DNA of 64,000 bases from Paractinoplanes tereljensis (GTDB lineage Bacteria > Actinomycetota > Actinomycetes > Mycobacteriales > Micromonosporaceae). The stretch lies in the NCBI RefSeq assembly GCF_016862435.1, contig NZ_BOMY01000050.1, positions 306,037-370,036 on the forward strand, given 5' to 3'. The notes below the pieces were generated by a model. It did not search any database, was not told the origin of the DNA, and saw only the letters and a list, made by a program, of their open reading frames with translations. Shown piece after piece: positions 8,721 to 17,526 of the stretch. Position numbers and translations under genes: made by a program. Position 1 is the first letter of the stretch, and every line of letters begins with the position of its first letter.

Positions 8721-9524
8721 GTGACTCTGGTGGGGCGGTCGGCCAAGCGGTTCGCGGGCGAGACACCGATCGGCCGCAAGCGACGGGCCCGCAAGATGGC
8801 CAAGGTCCTCGCCGAGACGCATCCCGACGCGCACTGCGAGCTTGACTTCACCACCCCGCTGGAGCTGGCGGTCGCCACCATCCTGTCGGCGCAGACCACC
8901 GACGTGCGGGTCAACCTGGTGACCCCGACGCTGTTCAAGCGCTACCTGTCGGCGGCCGACTACGCCGGGGCCGACCGGGCCGAGATGGAAGAGCTGCTCC
9001 GGCCGACCGGCTTCTTCCGGGCCAAGACCGACTCGCTGATGAAGCTGGGTCAGGTTCTGGTCGAGAAATACGACGGCGTGCTGCCGGCCACGCTCGACCA
9101 ACTGGTCGCCCTGCCGGGCATCGGGCGCAAGACGGCCAACGTCATCCTCGGCAACGCGTTCGACGTTCCCGGCATCACCGTCGACACCCACTTCCGCCGG
9201 CTGACCAACCGCTTCGGCTGGGTGCAGGAGGAAGACCCGGTAAAGATCGAGTTCCAGGTCGCCGAGCTGATCGAGAAGCGCGACTGGACCATGCTGTCGC
9301 ACCGGGTGATCTTCCACGGCCGGCGGGTCTGCCACGCCCGCAAGCCGGCCTGTGGTGCCTGCACGCTCGCCGCCATGTGCCCGTCCTACGGCACCGGCCC
9401 GACCGAGGCGGCCGCCGCGGCCAAGCTGCTCAAGGGCCCGCGCGCCCGCGAGCTGGCGATCGCGGCCGGCATCGACCCCGATCTCGTCCCGGCGGCCGCG
9501 GTGATCGCGCCGGAGGCCCCGTGA
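8721..9524 (+). CDS. nth: Endonuclease III (DNA glycosylase/AP lyase)
   Basis: 267 residues from a GTG start. It removes oxidised pyrimidines and nicks at abasic sites in base-excision repair. Diagnostic features are the helix-hairpin-helix with the catalytic lysine (LPGIGRKTANVI, near residue 135), the catalytic aspartate in VDTHFRRL, and the [4Fe-4S] cluster ligands C-x6-C-x2-C-x5-C in CHARKPACGACTLAAMC. A 45-residue Ala-rich tail follows the cluster. The crp-nth-thioredoxin-like-Nudix-marP order matches Mycobacterium, supporting orthology. Confidence 0.96.
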   Translation: MTLVGRSAKRFAGETPIGRKRRARKMAKVLAETHPDAHCELDFTTPLELAVATILSAQTTDVRVNLVTPTLFKRYLSAADYAGADRAEMEELLRPTGFFRAKTDSLMKLGQVLVEKYDGVLPATLDQLVALPGIGRKTANVILGNAFDVPGITVDTHFRRLTNRFGWVQEEDPVKIEFQVAELIEKRDWTMLSHRVIFHGRRVCHARKPACGACTLAAMCPSYGTGPTEAAAAAKLLKGPRARELAIAAGIDPDLVPAAAVIAPEAP

Positions 9525-9561
9525 GCGCGAGTGAGCCGCTTTTGCGAGCAAAGGTGGCTCA

Positions 9562-10101
9562 GTGAGAGCGGTTACCGGTCTGCTGGCCTGCCTGCCCCTC
9601 TTTCTGGGGGCCTGCGCTGCCGATGCCGAAGCCGCCGATTCACCGTTCGCCGCCTGCACCGCGCTGCCCTCCACGCCCACGGCCAACTCGCTGCCCGATC
9701 TGAAACTGCCCTGCTTCACCGGCCAGGAGCAGGTCTCGCTGCGCTCGCTGCGCGGGCCCGCGGTCGTCAACATCTGGGCGTCCTGGTGCCAGCCGTGCCG
9801 CAAGGAACTGCCGATCATGCAGCAGCTGGCCGACACGGCCGGCGACCGGCTCACCGTGCTCGGTGTCGACACCGGCGACAGCCGCGAGGCGGGCGCGTCA
9901 TTCGCCGCCGACAAGAGCGTCACCTTCCCCACGCTGTTCGACGAGGATCGCAAGCTGGTCAACGCGGTCGGCGGCATCAACCTGCCGGTCACCGTTTTCC
10001 TGGACGCGACCGGAAAGACATATGTGAACCTGCTCCCGCTCGACGCCGCCAAACTCACCGCGATGATCAAGGAACACACCGGCGTGGCGGTGACCCTGTG
10101 A
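9562..10101 (+). CDS. TlpA-family thiol-disulfide reductase, lipoprotein
   Basis: 179 residues from GTG 9562, preceded by an AAGGTGG ribosome-binding site. A short signal peptide ends in the lipobox LGAC, so it is probably lipid-anchored on the outer face of the membrane. The thioredoxin fold carries the active-site motif WCQPC in NIWASWCQPCRKELP and the cis-proline region INLPVTVFL. Family members reduce apocytochromes or other exported cysteine proteins. Its stop overlaps the following Nudix gene by 4 bases. Two further cysteines (AACTALP and LPCF) lie before the fold. Confidence 0.9.
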   Translation: MRAVTGLLACLPLFLGACAADAEAADSPFAACTALPSTPTANSLPDLKLPCFTGQEQVSLRSLRGPAVVNIWASWCQPCRKELPIMQQLADTAGDRLTVLGVDTGDSREAGASFAADKSVTFPTLFDEDRKLVNAVGGINLPVTVFLDATGKTYVNLLPLDAAKLTAMIKEHTGVAVTL

Positions 10102-10805
10102 GCACCGGACGCGTGTTGAACAGCCCCGACGACCTGCCGTCCTGGCTCGACCCTCTGCTCGACCGGGTGAGCACCTGCCGCACCGAAGACTTCACGCCGC
10201 TGCGCACGCCGGTCGGCGGGGGCCGGCCCAGCGCGGTCCTGGTCCTGCTGGGCGAGGGCGCGGACGGGCCCGACCTGCTGGTGCTCCAGCGGGCCGCCAC
10301 CATGCGCAACCACGCCGGTCAGCCCGCCTTCCCGGGCGGCGGCACCGACCCGGAGGACGCCGACGCGGTCGCCACCGCGCTGCGTGAGGCCCAGGAGGAG
10401 GTCGGTCTCGACCCGGCCAGCGCCGAGGTGCTGGCCCTGCTGCCCGACCTTTACATCCCGGTCAGCTCGTTCGTGGTGACCCCGGTGCTGGCCTGGTGGC
10501 GTCACCCGCACCCGGTGAGCCCGCGGCAGCCGGCCGAGGTCGCGCATGTGGCGCGGCTCCCCATCAGTGAACTGGTCGACCCGGAGAACCGTATCCGGGT
10601 GCGACATCCCAGCGGCTGGATCGGACCGGCGTTCCAGGTTCGCGGTTTGCTGGTCTGGGGCTTCACGGCAGGGGTGATCTCGGCATTGCTCGACATGGGT
10701 GGCTGGTCGCGGACGTGGCAACCGGGTCGCATAGTGGAGTTGCCGGACGCGTCCGCTCCGGTGTCGGCCGCCAGGGGCGGCGCACCCGACGAGGTTCTGC
10801 CATGA
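10098..10805 (+). CDS. Nudix hydrolase, CoA-pyrophosphatase (NudL) type
   Basis: 235 residues from the GTG at 10098, whose first bases overlap the preceding stop as GTGA; an open frame runs further upstream but that part is not coding. The CoA-Nudix signature is present: LLVLQRAATMRNHAGQPAFP just before the Nudix box, then REAQEEVGL. The first glutamate of the general Nudix box is Ala, as in NudL homologues. It would hydrolyse CoA, CoA derivatives or related nucleoside diphosphates. The position between the tlpA-like gene and marP is conserved in Mycobacterium. Confidence 0.9.
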   Translation: MSTGRVLNSPDDLPSWLDPLLDRVSTCRTEDFTPLRTPVGGGRPSAVLVLLGEGADGPDLLVLQRAATMRNHAGQPAFPGGGTDPEDADAVATALREAQEEVGLDPASAEVLALLPDLYIPVSSFVVTPVLAWWRHPHPVSPRQPAEVAHVARLPISELVDPENRIRVRHPSGWIGPAFQVRGLLVWGFTAGVISALLDMGGWSRTWQPGRIVELPDASAPVSAARGGAPDEVLP

Positions 10806-10839
10806 TCGTGCACTGGCCCGCCGCCTCTACGCTGAGTGA

Positions 10840-12018
10840 GTGTCCGTGGTCGATGGCATCCTGATCCTGCTCATGCTGGTCTTCGCGATCAGCGGTTACC
10901 GCCAAGGTTTCGTCATCGGCGCGCTGTCGTTCGGTGGCTTCTTCAGCGGTGTGCTCATCGGCTTGCAGATCGGGCCCCTGATCGCCAACCAGTTCACCGA
11001 CCCGACCGCCCGCCTCGTGGTGTCGCTCGGGTGCATCTTCGCGCTGGCCGTGCTCGGCCAGACGCTGGCCGGCTGGCTCGGCACCCACCTGCGCCGGGCG
11101 ATCTCCAGCAAGCCGGTGCAGCGGCTCGACGATGCCGGCGGGGCCGTCATCTCGCTGGTGGCCGTGCTGCTGGTGGCCTGGTTGATCGCGGTGCCGCTCG
11201 GCTCCACCCCGTTCCAGGGGCTCAACTCGGCGGTGCGCAACAGCTCGATCCTCTCCGGCATCAACGGCGTCATGCCGCAGGAAGCGCAGGCGCTGTCCAA
11301 GGCGCTGCGCAACACCCTCGACACCAGCGGCTTCCCGGACGTGTTCGGCGGTCTCGCGCCGACCAACGTCAAGGAGGTCGCGGCGCCCGACCCCAAGCTC
11401 AAGGGCTCGCAGATCGTGCAGAAGTCGAAGAGCTCGGTGATCAAGGTGCTGGGCACCGCGCCGAGCTGCTCGCGGCGCATCGAGGGGTCCGGCTTCGTCT
11501 ACGCCAACGAGCGGGTGATGACCAACGCGCACGTGGTGGCCGGCACCAGCACGGTGAAGGTCGAGGCCAACGGCGACACCCTCGAGGGCAAGGTCGTGGT
11601 GTACGACCCGGAGCGCGACCTCGCGGTGATCTACGTGGCCGGCCTGCGCGCCCCGGTCATGCCGTTCGTCGCCAAGGAGGCCGCGACCGGCGCCGGCGCG
11701 ATCGTCCTGGGCTATCCCCAGGACGGGCCGTACGACGCGCAGTCCGCCCGGGTCCGGGACGTCGGCAACATCACCGGCCCGGACATCTACGACTCCGGCG
11801 ACGTGACCCGGGAGATCTACACGATCTACGCGCTGGTGCGCAGCGGCAACTCGGGTGGCCCGCTGATCACCCCGACCGGTCAGGTGCTCGGCGTGATCTT
11901 CGCGGCGGCGGCCGACGACAAGTACACCGGCTTCGCCCTGACCGCCGACGAGGCGGCCCCGGTCGCCCAGGCCGGTCTCAACCGCACCCGAGCCGTCTCG
12001 ACCGACGACTGCGCTTAG
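10840..12018 (+). CDS. marP: MarP-family membrane serine protease
   Basis: 392 residues from GTG 10840. The N-terminal CvpA-like part has four hydrophobic membrane segments (residues about 5-25, 30-50, 60-80 and 100-125). A trypsin-like periplasmic protease domain follows with His in TNAHVVAG, Asp in PERDLAVI and Ser in RSGNSGGPL. Cysteines in APSCSRR and at the C-terminal DDC match the redox-sensitive disulfide pair of MarP. In Mycobacterium tuberculosis the orthologue is needed for acid and oxidative resistance and cleaves the wall hydrolase RipA. The stop overlaps the convergent mycP stop. Confidence 0.94.
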   Translation: MSVVDGILILLMLVFAISGYRQGFVIGALSFGGFFSGVLIGLQIGPLIANQFTDPTARLVVSLGCIFALAVLGQTLAGWLGTHLRRAISSKPVQRLDDAGGAVISLVAVLLVAWLIAVPLGSTPFQGLNSAVRNSSILSGINGVMPQEAQALSKALRNTLDTSGFPDVFGGLAPTNVKEVAAPDPKLKGSQIVQKSKSSVIKVLGTAPSCSRRIEGSGFVYANERVMTNAHVVAGTSTVKVEANGDTLEGKVVVYDPERDLAVIYVAGLRAPVMPFVAKEAATGAGAIVLGYPQDGPYDAQSARVRDVGNITGPDIYDSGDVTREIYTIYALVRSGNSGGPLITPTGQVLGVIFAAAADDKYTGFALTADEAAPVAQAGLNRTRAVSTDDCA

Positions 12019-13259
12019 GTGGTGTGGGCGAAGCGGCGGACGGTCAGCGTCGCCGCGATCGCCGACATCAGGAACAGCACGCCCGCCAGCCACCAGGCCC
12101 GGTGCTGCGACGGCGGCGCGGTGGTGGCCGGCGACGCGGCCTGACCGGCGTCGGCGGCGCGCGGGGCCGGATCGGACCAGCCGTCCGGTGCCGACTGGGC
12201 CTGGCCGCCCACCGGGGCGCTGCCGAACCGGGCGATGCCCGGCGACGGCGAGGTGTCCAGCGGGTTCTCGAAGACGGCCGGCACCTCGGCGGTCAGCGCA
12301 CCGGTCGGGTTGACCATGCCGAACCCGAACGTGGCGTCCCGGCCGGGGGCGCCGAGGTCGGTGGCGGTGCGGATGATCCGGTTGATCACCTCGCCGGCCG
12401 GCATGTCCGGCCAGCGGGAACGGATCAGCGCGGCGGTGCCGGCCACCATCGGCGAGGCGAAGCTGGTTCCCTGCACCTTCCAGTACTCCCCGCCGGTGCG
12501 GGCGCCGACCAGCTGGGTGGCCGGTGCGGTCACCACGGTTTCCTTACCGGTGATCGAACCGGACCAGAGGGCGTTGCTGTCTTTCTCCATGCCGGCCACC
12601 GCGAGCACGCCGGGCTCGCGAGCCGGGTACCACACGTCGGTGTCCGAGGACGCGCTCGTGTTGCCGGTGCAGGCGACCACCACGACGTCCTTGGCGAAGG
12701 CGTAGTCGATGGCCGCGGCCAGGGTGGCGCTGCTGCCGTTGCCGCCGAGCGACAGGTTGATCACCTTGGCGCCGTGGTCGACCGCCCAGCGGACGCCCTT
12801 GGCCACGATGATCGCGTCGCTGTAGCGGTTTTCCTCGTCCAGCACCCGGACCGGGAGGATCTTGGCCTTGGGCGCGATGCCGATCACGCCGGTGGTGTCG
12901 TCGCCGCGGCCCGCGATGATCGCCGAGACCGTGGTGCCGTGCCCGACCAGGTCGGTGTCGCCGTCGCCCTTGTTGTCCACCAGGTCGAGGCCGGGCAGCA
13001 CCTGGCCGACCAGGTCGGCGTGGGTGGCGTCGACCCCGGAGTCGATGACCGCGACGGTGACGCCGGTGCCGTTCGCGTACGTCCAGGCGTCGGGCACATC
13101 CAGCTTCTTCAAATACCACTGGTCGTCGCGGACCTGGTCGCCGACGAGCGGGTTGGTCGGTTCGGCGACCGGGGCGGGCGTAGCGAGGGCCGGTGCGGCC
13201 GGGGCGGCCAGGCCGATGAAACCGGCCAGAGCGGCCGCGACCAGGCGACGTGGACTCAC
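12015..13259 (-). CDS. mycP: Mycosin, type VII secretion-associated subtilisin protease
   Basis: About 414 residues from the GTG at 13259, chosen because a signal peptide (RRLVAAALAGFIGLAAPAAP) begins right after it; an in-frame upstream extension is unlikely. The S8 catalytic triad is visible: Asp in VAVIDSGVDATH, His in GHGTTVSAIIAG and Ser in GTSFASPMVAG. A Pro/Ala/Ser-rich linker and one C-terminal transmembrane helix (WWLAGVLFLMSAIAATL) anchor it facing outward. Mycosins stabilise the ESX membrane complex and process secreted substrates. The gene lies 161 bases downstream of eccC on the same strand. Confidence 0.93.
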   Translation of the reverse strand: MSPRRLVAAALAGFIGLAAPAAPALATPAPVAEPTNPLVGDQVRDDQWYLKKLDVPDAWTYANGTGVTVAVIDSGVDATHADLVGQVLPGLDLVDNKGDGDTDLVGHGTTVSAIIAGRGDDTTGVIGIAPKAKILPVRVLDEENRYSDAIIVAKGVRWAVDHGAKVINLSLGGNGSSATLAAAIDYAFAKDVVVVACTGNTSASSDTDVWYPAREPGVLAVAGMEKDSNALWSGSITGKETVVTAPATQLVGARTGGEYWKVQGTSFASPMVAGTAALIRSRWPDMPAGEVINRIIRTATDLGAPGRDATFGFGMVNPTGALTAEVPAVFENPLDTSPSPGIARFGSAPVGGQAQSAPDGWSDPAPRAADAGQAASPATTAPPSQHRAWWLAGVLFLMSAIAATLTVRRFAHTT

Positions 13260-13420
13260 CAACGGGCACCACCGCGGAACATGCGGGGACTCACGCTCGC
13301 AGAACCAAGTCGCATCGTCATCCAATCCCGGACGGTCGATGCAGATTACTCCGAAACCGCGGTTTATTGGTGGGGTCGGTCGATGCATATCGCACCGGCT
13401 GTCTGTTAAATCGGTCGCTT

Positions 13421-16400
13421 TTACGCGTACGGCGGTAGATGGGCCAACTGCACGAGCCGAACTCCCTCACGCCGGGTGAGCAAGCGGCCACGGCCGGGTG
13501 GCATCAGGGTCGGTCGCACCGCACCGATCAGAGCGCCCTCATCGGACGGACCGGACATCACCATGCCCGGCGCCGACAACTCGCGCAGCCGCTGGATCAC
13601 CGGCTCGTAGAGGGCCCGGCTGGCCCCGCCGGCCCGCCGGGTGAGCACCAGGTGCAGGCCGACGTCCCGGGCCTGCGGGAGGTATTCCAGGATCGGGGTG
13701 AGCGGGTTGGTCGGGCCGGCCACCACCAGGTCGTAGTCGTCGACCAGGACGAACAACTCCGGTCCGGTCCACCACGAGCGGTCGCGCAGTTGCTGGGCGG
13801 TGACGTCGGGACCGGGCAGGCGGCGTTCCATGTAGCCGGCCACCGACTGCATCAGCTCGAGCGTCTTCTGGGCCTGGATGCCGTACCCGATGCGGTGTTC
13901 CGATTCGGGCAGGTCCATCAGGCTGCGGCGGTAGTCGACCAGGATGAGCCGGGCCTCCTCCGGCGAGAACCGCCGGATCACCGAGGTGGCGAGGGCCCGC
14001 AGGAACGAGCTCTTGCCGCATTCGGAGTCGCCGAAGAGCAGGAAGTGCGGGTCGGTCGCGAAGTCGATCTCGACCGGCTGGAGGTCGGCCTCGGAGATGC
14101 CGATCGGCAGCCGCAGGCCGGTGGAGCGGTCCAGGTCCATGTCGGAGTACGGGACCGAGGAGGGCAGCATCCGCACCCGCGGCGCGAGCGGGCCATGCCA
14201 GTTGGTGGCCACCGCCTTGACCAGCGCGTTCGTGTCGGCCATCGTGCTCAGCTCGGGTCGTACGGTCAGGATGTGCAGGAATTTGTTCTTGTCCGTCGGG
14301 TGTTCGATGATGCCGCGGCCGGCCTTTTCCGGCACCGTCATCGCGGCCCGCCGGTTGACCGTCGAGTCGCTCGGGTCGCCCAGTCGCAGCTCCAGTTTGG
14401 AGCCGAACAGGTCGCGGATCGCCGGGCGGAAGTCCATCCAGCGCGAGGTCGCGGCGACCACGTGGATGCCGTAGGACAGGCCGCGGGTGGCGATGTCGGT
14501 GATGACCGGTTCGAGCTCCTCGTATTCCTTGCGCAGCGTCGACCAGCCGTCGATCACCAGGAACACGTCGCCGAACGGGTCGCCGTCGGCCGCGTTGCCG
14601 CCCTTGTCGACCGCGTTGGCCCGGCGCCGCCGGTAGGACGCCATCGAGTCGATGCCCATCGCTCCGAAGCGCGACTCGCGCTCGGTGAGCAGGGTCGAGA
14701 TCTCGCCGACCGTACGGCGTACGCCCACCGTGTCGAGCCGGCCGGAGACGCCGCCGACGTGCGGGAGGTCGCGCAGCGTGCCGAGCGAGCCGCCACCGAA
14801 GTCGAGGCAGTAGACCTGCACCTCGGCCGGGGTGTGGGTGAGCGCCAGCCCGGCGACCATCGAGCGCAGTGCGGTCGACTTACCGGACAGGGTGGACCCG
14901 ACCACGGCCACGTGCCCGGCCGGACCGCCCAGCTGCAGCCACATCACGTCGCGCAGCTGCTCGCGCGGCCGGTCGACCATGGCGATCGGCACCTGCAGGG
15001 CACCGTGCAGTTCCGGGTTGGCGAAGGCCAGGCCGCGGACCGGGTCGACGAGCACCGGGCCGAGCAGCTCGTCGAGGGCCGGCGACTGGTTCAGCGGCGG
15101 CAACCACACCTGGTGTGCGGGCGGGCCCTGGCCGTTGAGCCGGTCGACCATCACGTCGAGCACGCTCTCGCCGGCCGCCAGCTCCTCGGGCTTGGGCTGC
15201 ACCGGCTTGACCGGTTTCGGCGCCGGGACATAGCGGGTCGAATATTCCAGGACCTGCGGCACCGCGCCGGCCCCGCCCGCCGCGGCCCGGGCACCGGCCT
15301 TGGGCATCGGGCCGGACACGTAGGCCGCCTTGAACCGCAGCAGCGGCTCGGTGCCGAACTTCAGGTAACCGTGGCCGGGCGAGCGCGGCAGTTCGTAGGC
15401 GTCCGGCACGCCGAGCACGGCCCGCGACTCCAGCGCCGAGAAGGTCCGCAGGCCGACCCGGTAGGACAGGTGGGTGTCGAGGCCGCGCAGCCGGCCCTCC
15501 TCGAGCCGCTGGCTGGCCAGCAACAGGTGCACGCCGAGCGACCGGCCGAGCCGTCCGATCTGGACGAACAGGTCGATGAAGTCGGGCTTGGCCGACAGCA
15601 GCTCGGAGAACTCGTCACAGATCACCAGCAGCGACGGCAGCGGCGGCAGGGCCGCGCCACCGGCCCGGGCCTTCTCGTAGTCGCGCAGCGAGGCGTAGTT
15701 GCCGGCCTTGCGCAGCGCCTCCTGCCGGCGGATCAGCTCGCCGTCGATCGCGTCCACCATCCGGTCGACGAGCACCAGCTCGTCGGCCAGGTTGGTGATC
15801 ACGGCGGCGGTGTGCGGCAACCGGTCGAGCGAGGAGAAGGTGGCGCCACCCTTGAAGTCGATCAGGACGAAGTTGAGTGTCTCGGAGGAGTGCGTCGCGG
15901 CCAGCGCCATCACCAGCGTGCGCAGCAGTTCCGACTTGCCGGAACCGGTGGCGCCGATGAGCAGGCCGTGCGGGCCCATGCCGTCCTGGGCGGACTCCTT
16001 GAGGTCGAGCTCGATCGGGCTGCCGTCGGCGCCGACCCCGATCGGCACCCGCAGCTTGTCGCGGTTGGGCCGGGGCATCCAGCTCTGGGTGACGCTGAAC
16101 GTCTCCGGGTCACCCAGCCCGAGCAGGTCGGCCAGGCCGGTCGCGGTGGCCAGCGGGGTGTCCGACGACTTGGACATCGCGCCCAGCCGCAGCGGGGACA
16201 GCCGGCGGGCGACCGCCTCGGCCTGCTCGACGCTGAGCCGGTCGGGGATGCCGACCTCGGCCTCGTGGTCCATCGCGTAGGTGTTCAGCGCCCGCCGGCC
16301 GCCGGCGTGCTGCACCTCGAGCACCAGCAGCGACCGGTCCAGCAGGCGCGGCGGCTGTTCGTCGAGGTCGAGCACGGTCACGCCGTCGATGCCGTCGTCG

Positions 16401-17398
16401 AGCTGGGTGGCGCCCTTGAGGTTGATGCCGTCCAGCACGATCACCACGTGCGGTGAGCCGGAGCTGACCCCGGCCGGGTTGAACCGCGGCCGGTTGCCGA
16501 TCACGTCTTCCAGGAGTTTTTCCAGGTCGGCGCCGGTGCTGGCGACCAGCCGCACGTGCCCGAGGGCGTCGGTGCGAGAGGGGTGCAGGTTGTGCGGAAG
16601 CCATTTCACCCACTCCCACTCGGCCCGGCGGTCCGGCCCGGCGCAGATCGCGACGATCATGTCGTCGGGCGCGTGGAAGGTGGCGATCTGGCAGATCACG
16701 GCCCGGGTCAGAGCCCGCGCGTCGGCCTCACCGCCGGGGCCGGAGCCGCGCAGGAAGACCCGCGCGAAGCCGCGCAGCGAGGCCGCGACCGGCAGGTCGG
16801 GCACCACCGAGTAGGCGTCCAGGAAGCGGCGCAGGGCGCCCGCGGTCATCGGCTCGAGCTCGTCGAGCGGCCGGGTCACCGGCGGGATCAGCGGGGTGGC
16901 CAGGGTCTGCGGCCCGACCGCGAGCCGCACCACGCCGAAGTCGGGGTCGGCCGGACGCCGTTCCCACACCCGGTGGCTGCCGGCCGTCGACCACAGCTGG
17001 GTGGGCTCGGGATGCCGGTAGAGCAGGCCGAACCGCTGCTTGTCGGCGGTCTCCCGGACCCGGCGGCGCAGGCCGGACAGGTGCCGGAGGTATTCCCGGC
17101 GGGCCGCCATCATCTCGGCCTTCTTCGGGGCACCGGAGCCGAAGCTGGTGGTGAGCATGGCGATCGAGGAGACGCCGAACAGGCCACCGATCACATAGGA
17201 GAACGGTCCGCTGCTGCCCCGGCCCATCATCATCGCCATCGCGACCGAGCCGCCCAGCATCGGCAGCGCCATCATCGCCTGCTGCCAGCGACCGCCCGCG
17301 GCCTGCGGAATCTCCGGCGGCGGCTCGACGGCGATCTCGCCGGTCGGAATTTCCGGCGACGGACGCCGCGCCGACCGTTTGATCACCACCGTGCTCAT
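13421..17398 (-). CDS. eccC: Type VII secretion ATPase EccC (fused EccCa-EccCb)
   Basis: About 1325 residues from the ATG at 17398 (MSTVVIKR, the usual EccC N-terminus). Two membrane helices lie near residues 35-85. Three FtsK/SpoIIIE ATPase domains follow, with Walker A motifs GATGSGKS (near 480), GSTLSGKS (near 830) and GDSECGKS (near 1120). Walker B of the first is LLVICDEFSELL; the second (FLVIDGWSTL) lacks the usual acidic pair and the third (LFVLVDDYDLV) keeps Asp. It is the motor that recognises WXG100 substrates and drives ESX export. It is divergent from eccD across a 128-base promoter region. No esxA/esxB, eccB or eccE is in the window. Confidence 0.96.
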   Translation of the reverse strand: MSTVVIKRSARRPSPEIPTGEIAVEPPPEIPQAAGGRWQQAMMALPMLGGSVAMAMMMGRGSSGPFSYVIGGLFGVSSIAMLTTSFGSGAPKKAEMMAARREYLRHLSGLRRRVRETADKQRFGLLYRHPEPTQLWSTAGSHRVWERRPADPDFGVVRLAVGPQTLATPLIPPVTRPLDELEPMTAGALRRFLDAYSVVPDLPVAASLRGFARVFLRGSGPGGEADARALTRAVICQIATFHAPDDMIVAICAGPDRRAEWEWVKWLPHNLHPSRTDALGHVRLVASTGADLEKLLEDVIGNRPRFNPAGVSSGSPHVVIVLDGINLKGATQLDDGIDGVTVLDLDEQPPRLLDRSLLVLEVQHAGGRRALNTYAMDHEAEVGIPDRLSVEQAEAVARRLSPLRLGAMSKSSDTPLATATGLADLLGLGDPETFSVTQSWMPRPNRDKLRVPIGVGADGSPIELDLKESAQDGMGPHGLLIGATGSGKSELLRTLVMALAATHSSETLNFVLIDFKGGATFSSLDRLPHTAAVITNLADELVLVDRMVDAIDGELIRRQEALRKAGNYASLRDYEKARAGGAALPPLPSLLVICDEFSELLSAKPDFIDLFVQIGRLGRSLGVHLLLASQRLEEGRLRGLDTHLSYRVGLRTFSALESRAVLGVPDAYELPRSPGHGYLKFGTEPLLRFKAAYVSGPMPKAGARAAAGGAGAVPQVLEYSTRYVPAPKPVKPVQPKPEELAAGESVLDVMVDRLNGQGPPAHQVWLPPLNQSPALDELLGPVLVDPVRGLAFANPELHGALQVPIAMVDRPREQLRDVMWLQLGGPAGHVAVVGSTLSGKSTALRSMVAGLALTHTPAEVQVYCLDFGGGSLGTLRDLPHVGGVSGRLDTVGVRRTVGEISTLLTERESRFGAMGIDSMASYRRRRANAVDKGGNAADGDPFGDVFLVIDGWSTLRKEYEELEPVITDIATRGLSYGIHVVAATSRWMDFRPAIRDLFGSKLELRLGDPSDSTVNRRAAMTVPEKAGRGIIEHPTDKNKFLHILTVRPELSTMADTNALVKAVATNWHGPLAPRVRMLPSSVPYSDMDLDRSTGLRLPIGISEADLQPVEIDFATDPHFLLFGDSECGKSSFLRALATSVIRRFSPEEARLILVDYRRSLMDLPESEHRIGYGIQAQKTLELMQSVAGYMERRLPGPDVTAQQLRDRSWWTGPELFVLVDDYDLVVAGPTNPLTPILEYLPQARDVGLHLVLTRRAGGASRALYEPVIQRLRELSAPGMVMSGPSDEGALIGAVRPTLMPPGRGRLLTRREGVRLVQLAHLPPYA

Positions 17399-17414
17399 GC
17401 CGGAAATGTCCCCC

Positions 17415-17442
17415 TTGTCCACAATGGGGAGTTAGCCTCCCC
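17415..17442. promoter_or_regulatory. Inverted repeat and DnaA-box-like 9-mer between eccC and eccD
   Basis: The eccC/eccD divergent region contains TTGTCCACA (17415-17423), identical to a high-GC DnaA box. Three bases on is a 6-bp inverted repeat GGGGAG/CTCCCC with a 5-base loop (17426-17442). The placement between two divergent secretion genes would suit an operator; the 9-mer may be chance. Confidence 0.3.
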
Positions 17443-17526
17443 GTACGCGGGCCATCGCGTAGGGCCCATCGTAGGTAAAGTGCGGCTTGTTCCGCAGCCT
17501 CGTCACCATCGATGGGAAGAAGAGTC

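Noticed and set aside
8715..10721. A 668-codon open frame on the minus strand antisense to nth, the TlpA-like gene and the Nudix gene
   Set aside because: High-GC shadow frame: composition is Arg/Gly/His-rich without motifs, while the plus-strand genes carry complete catalytic signatures.
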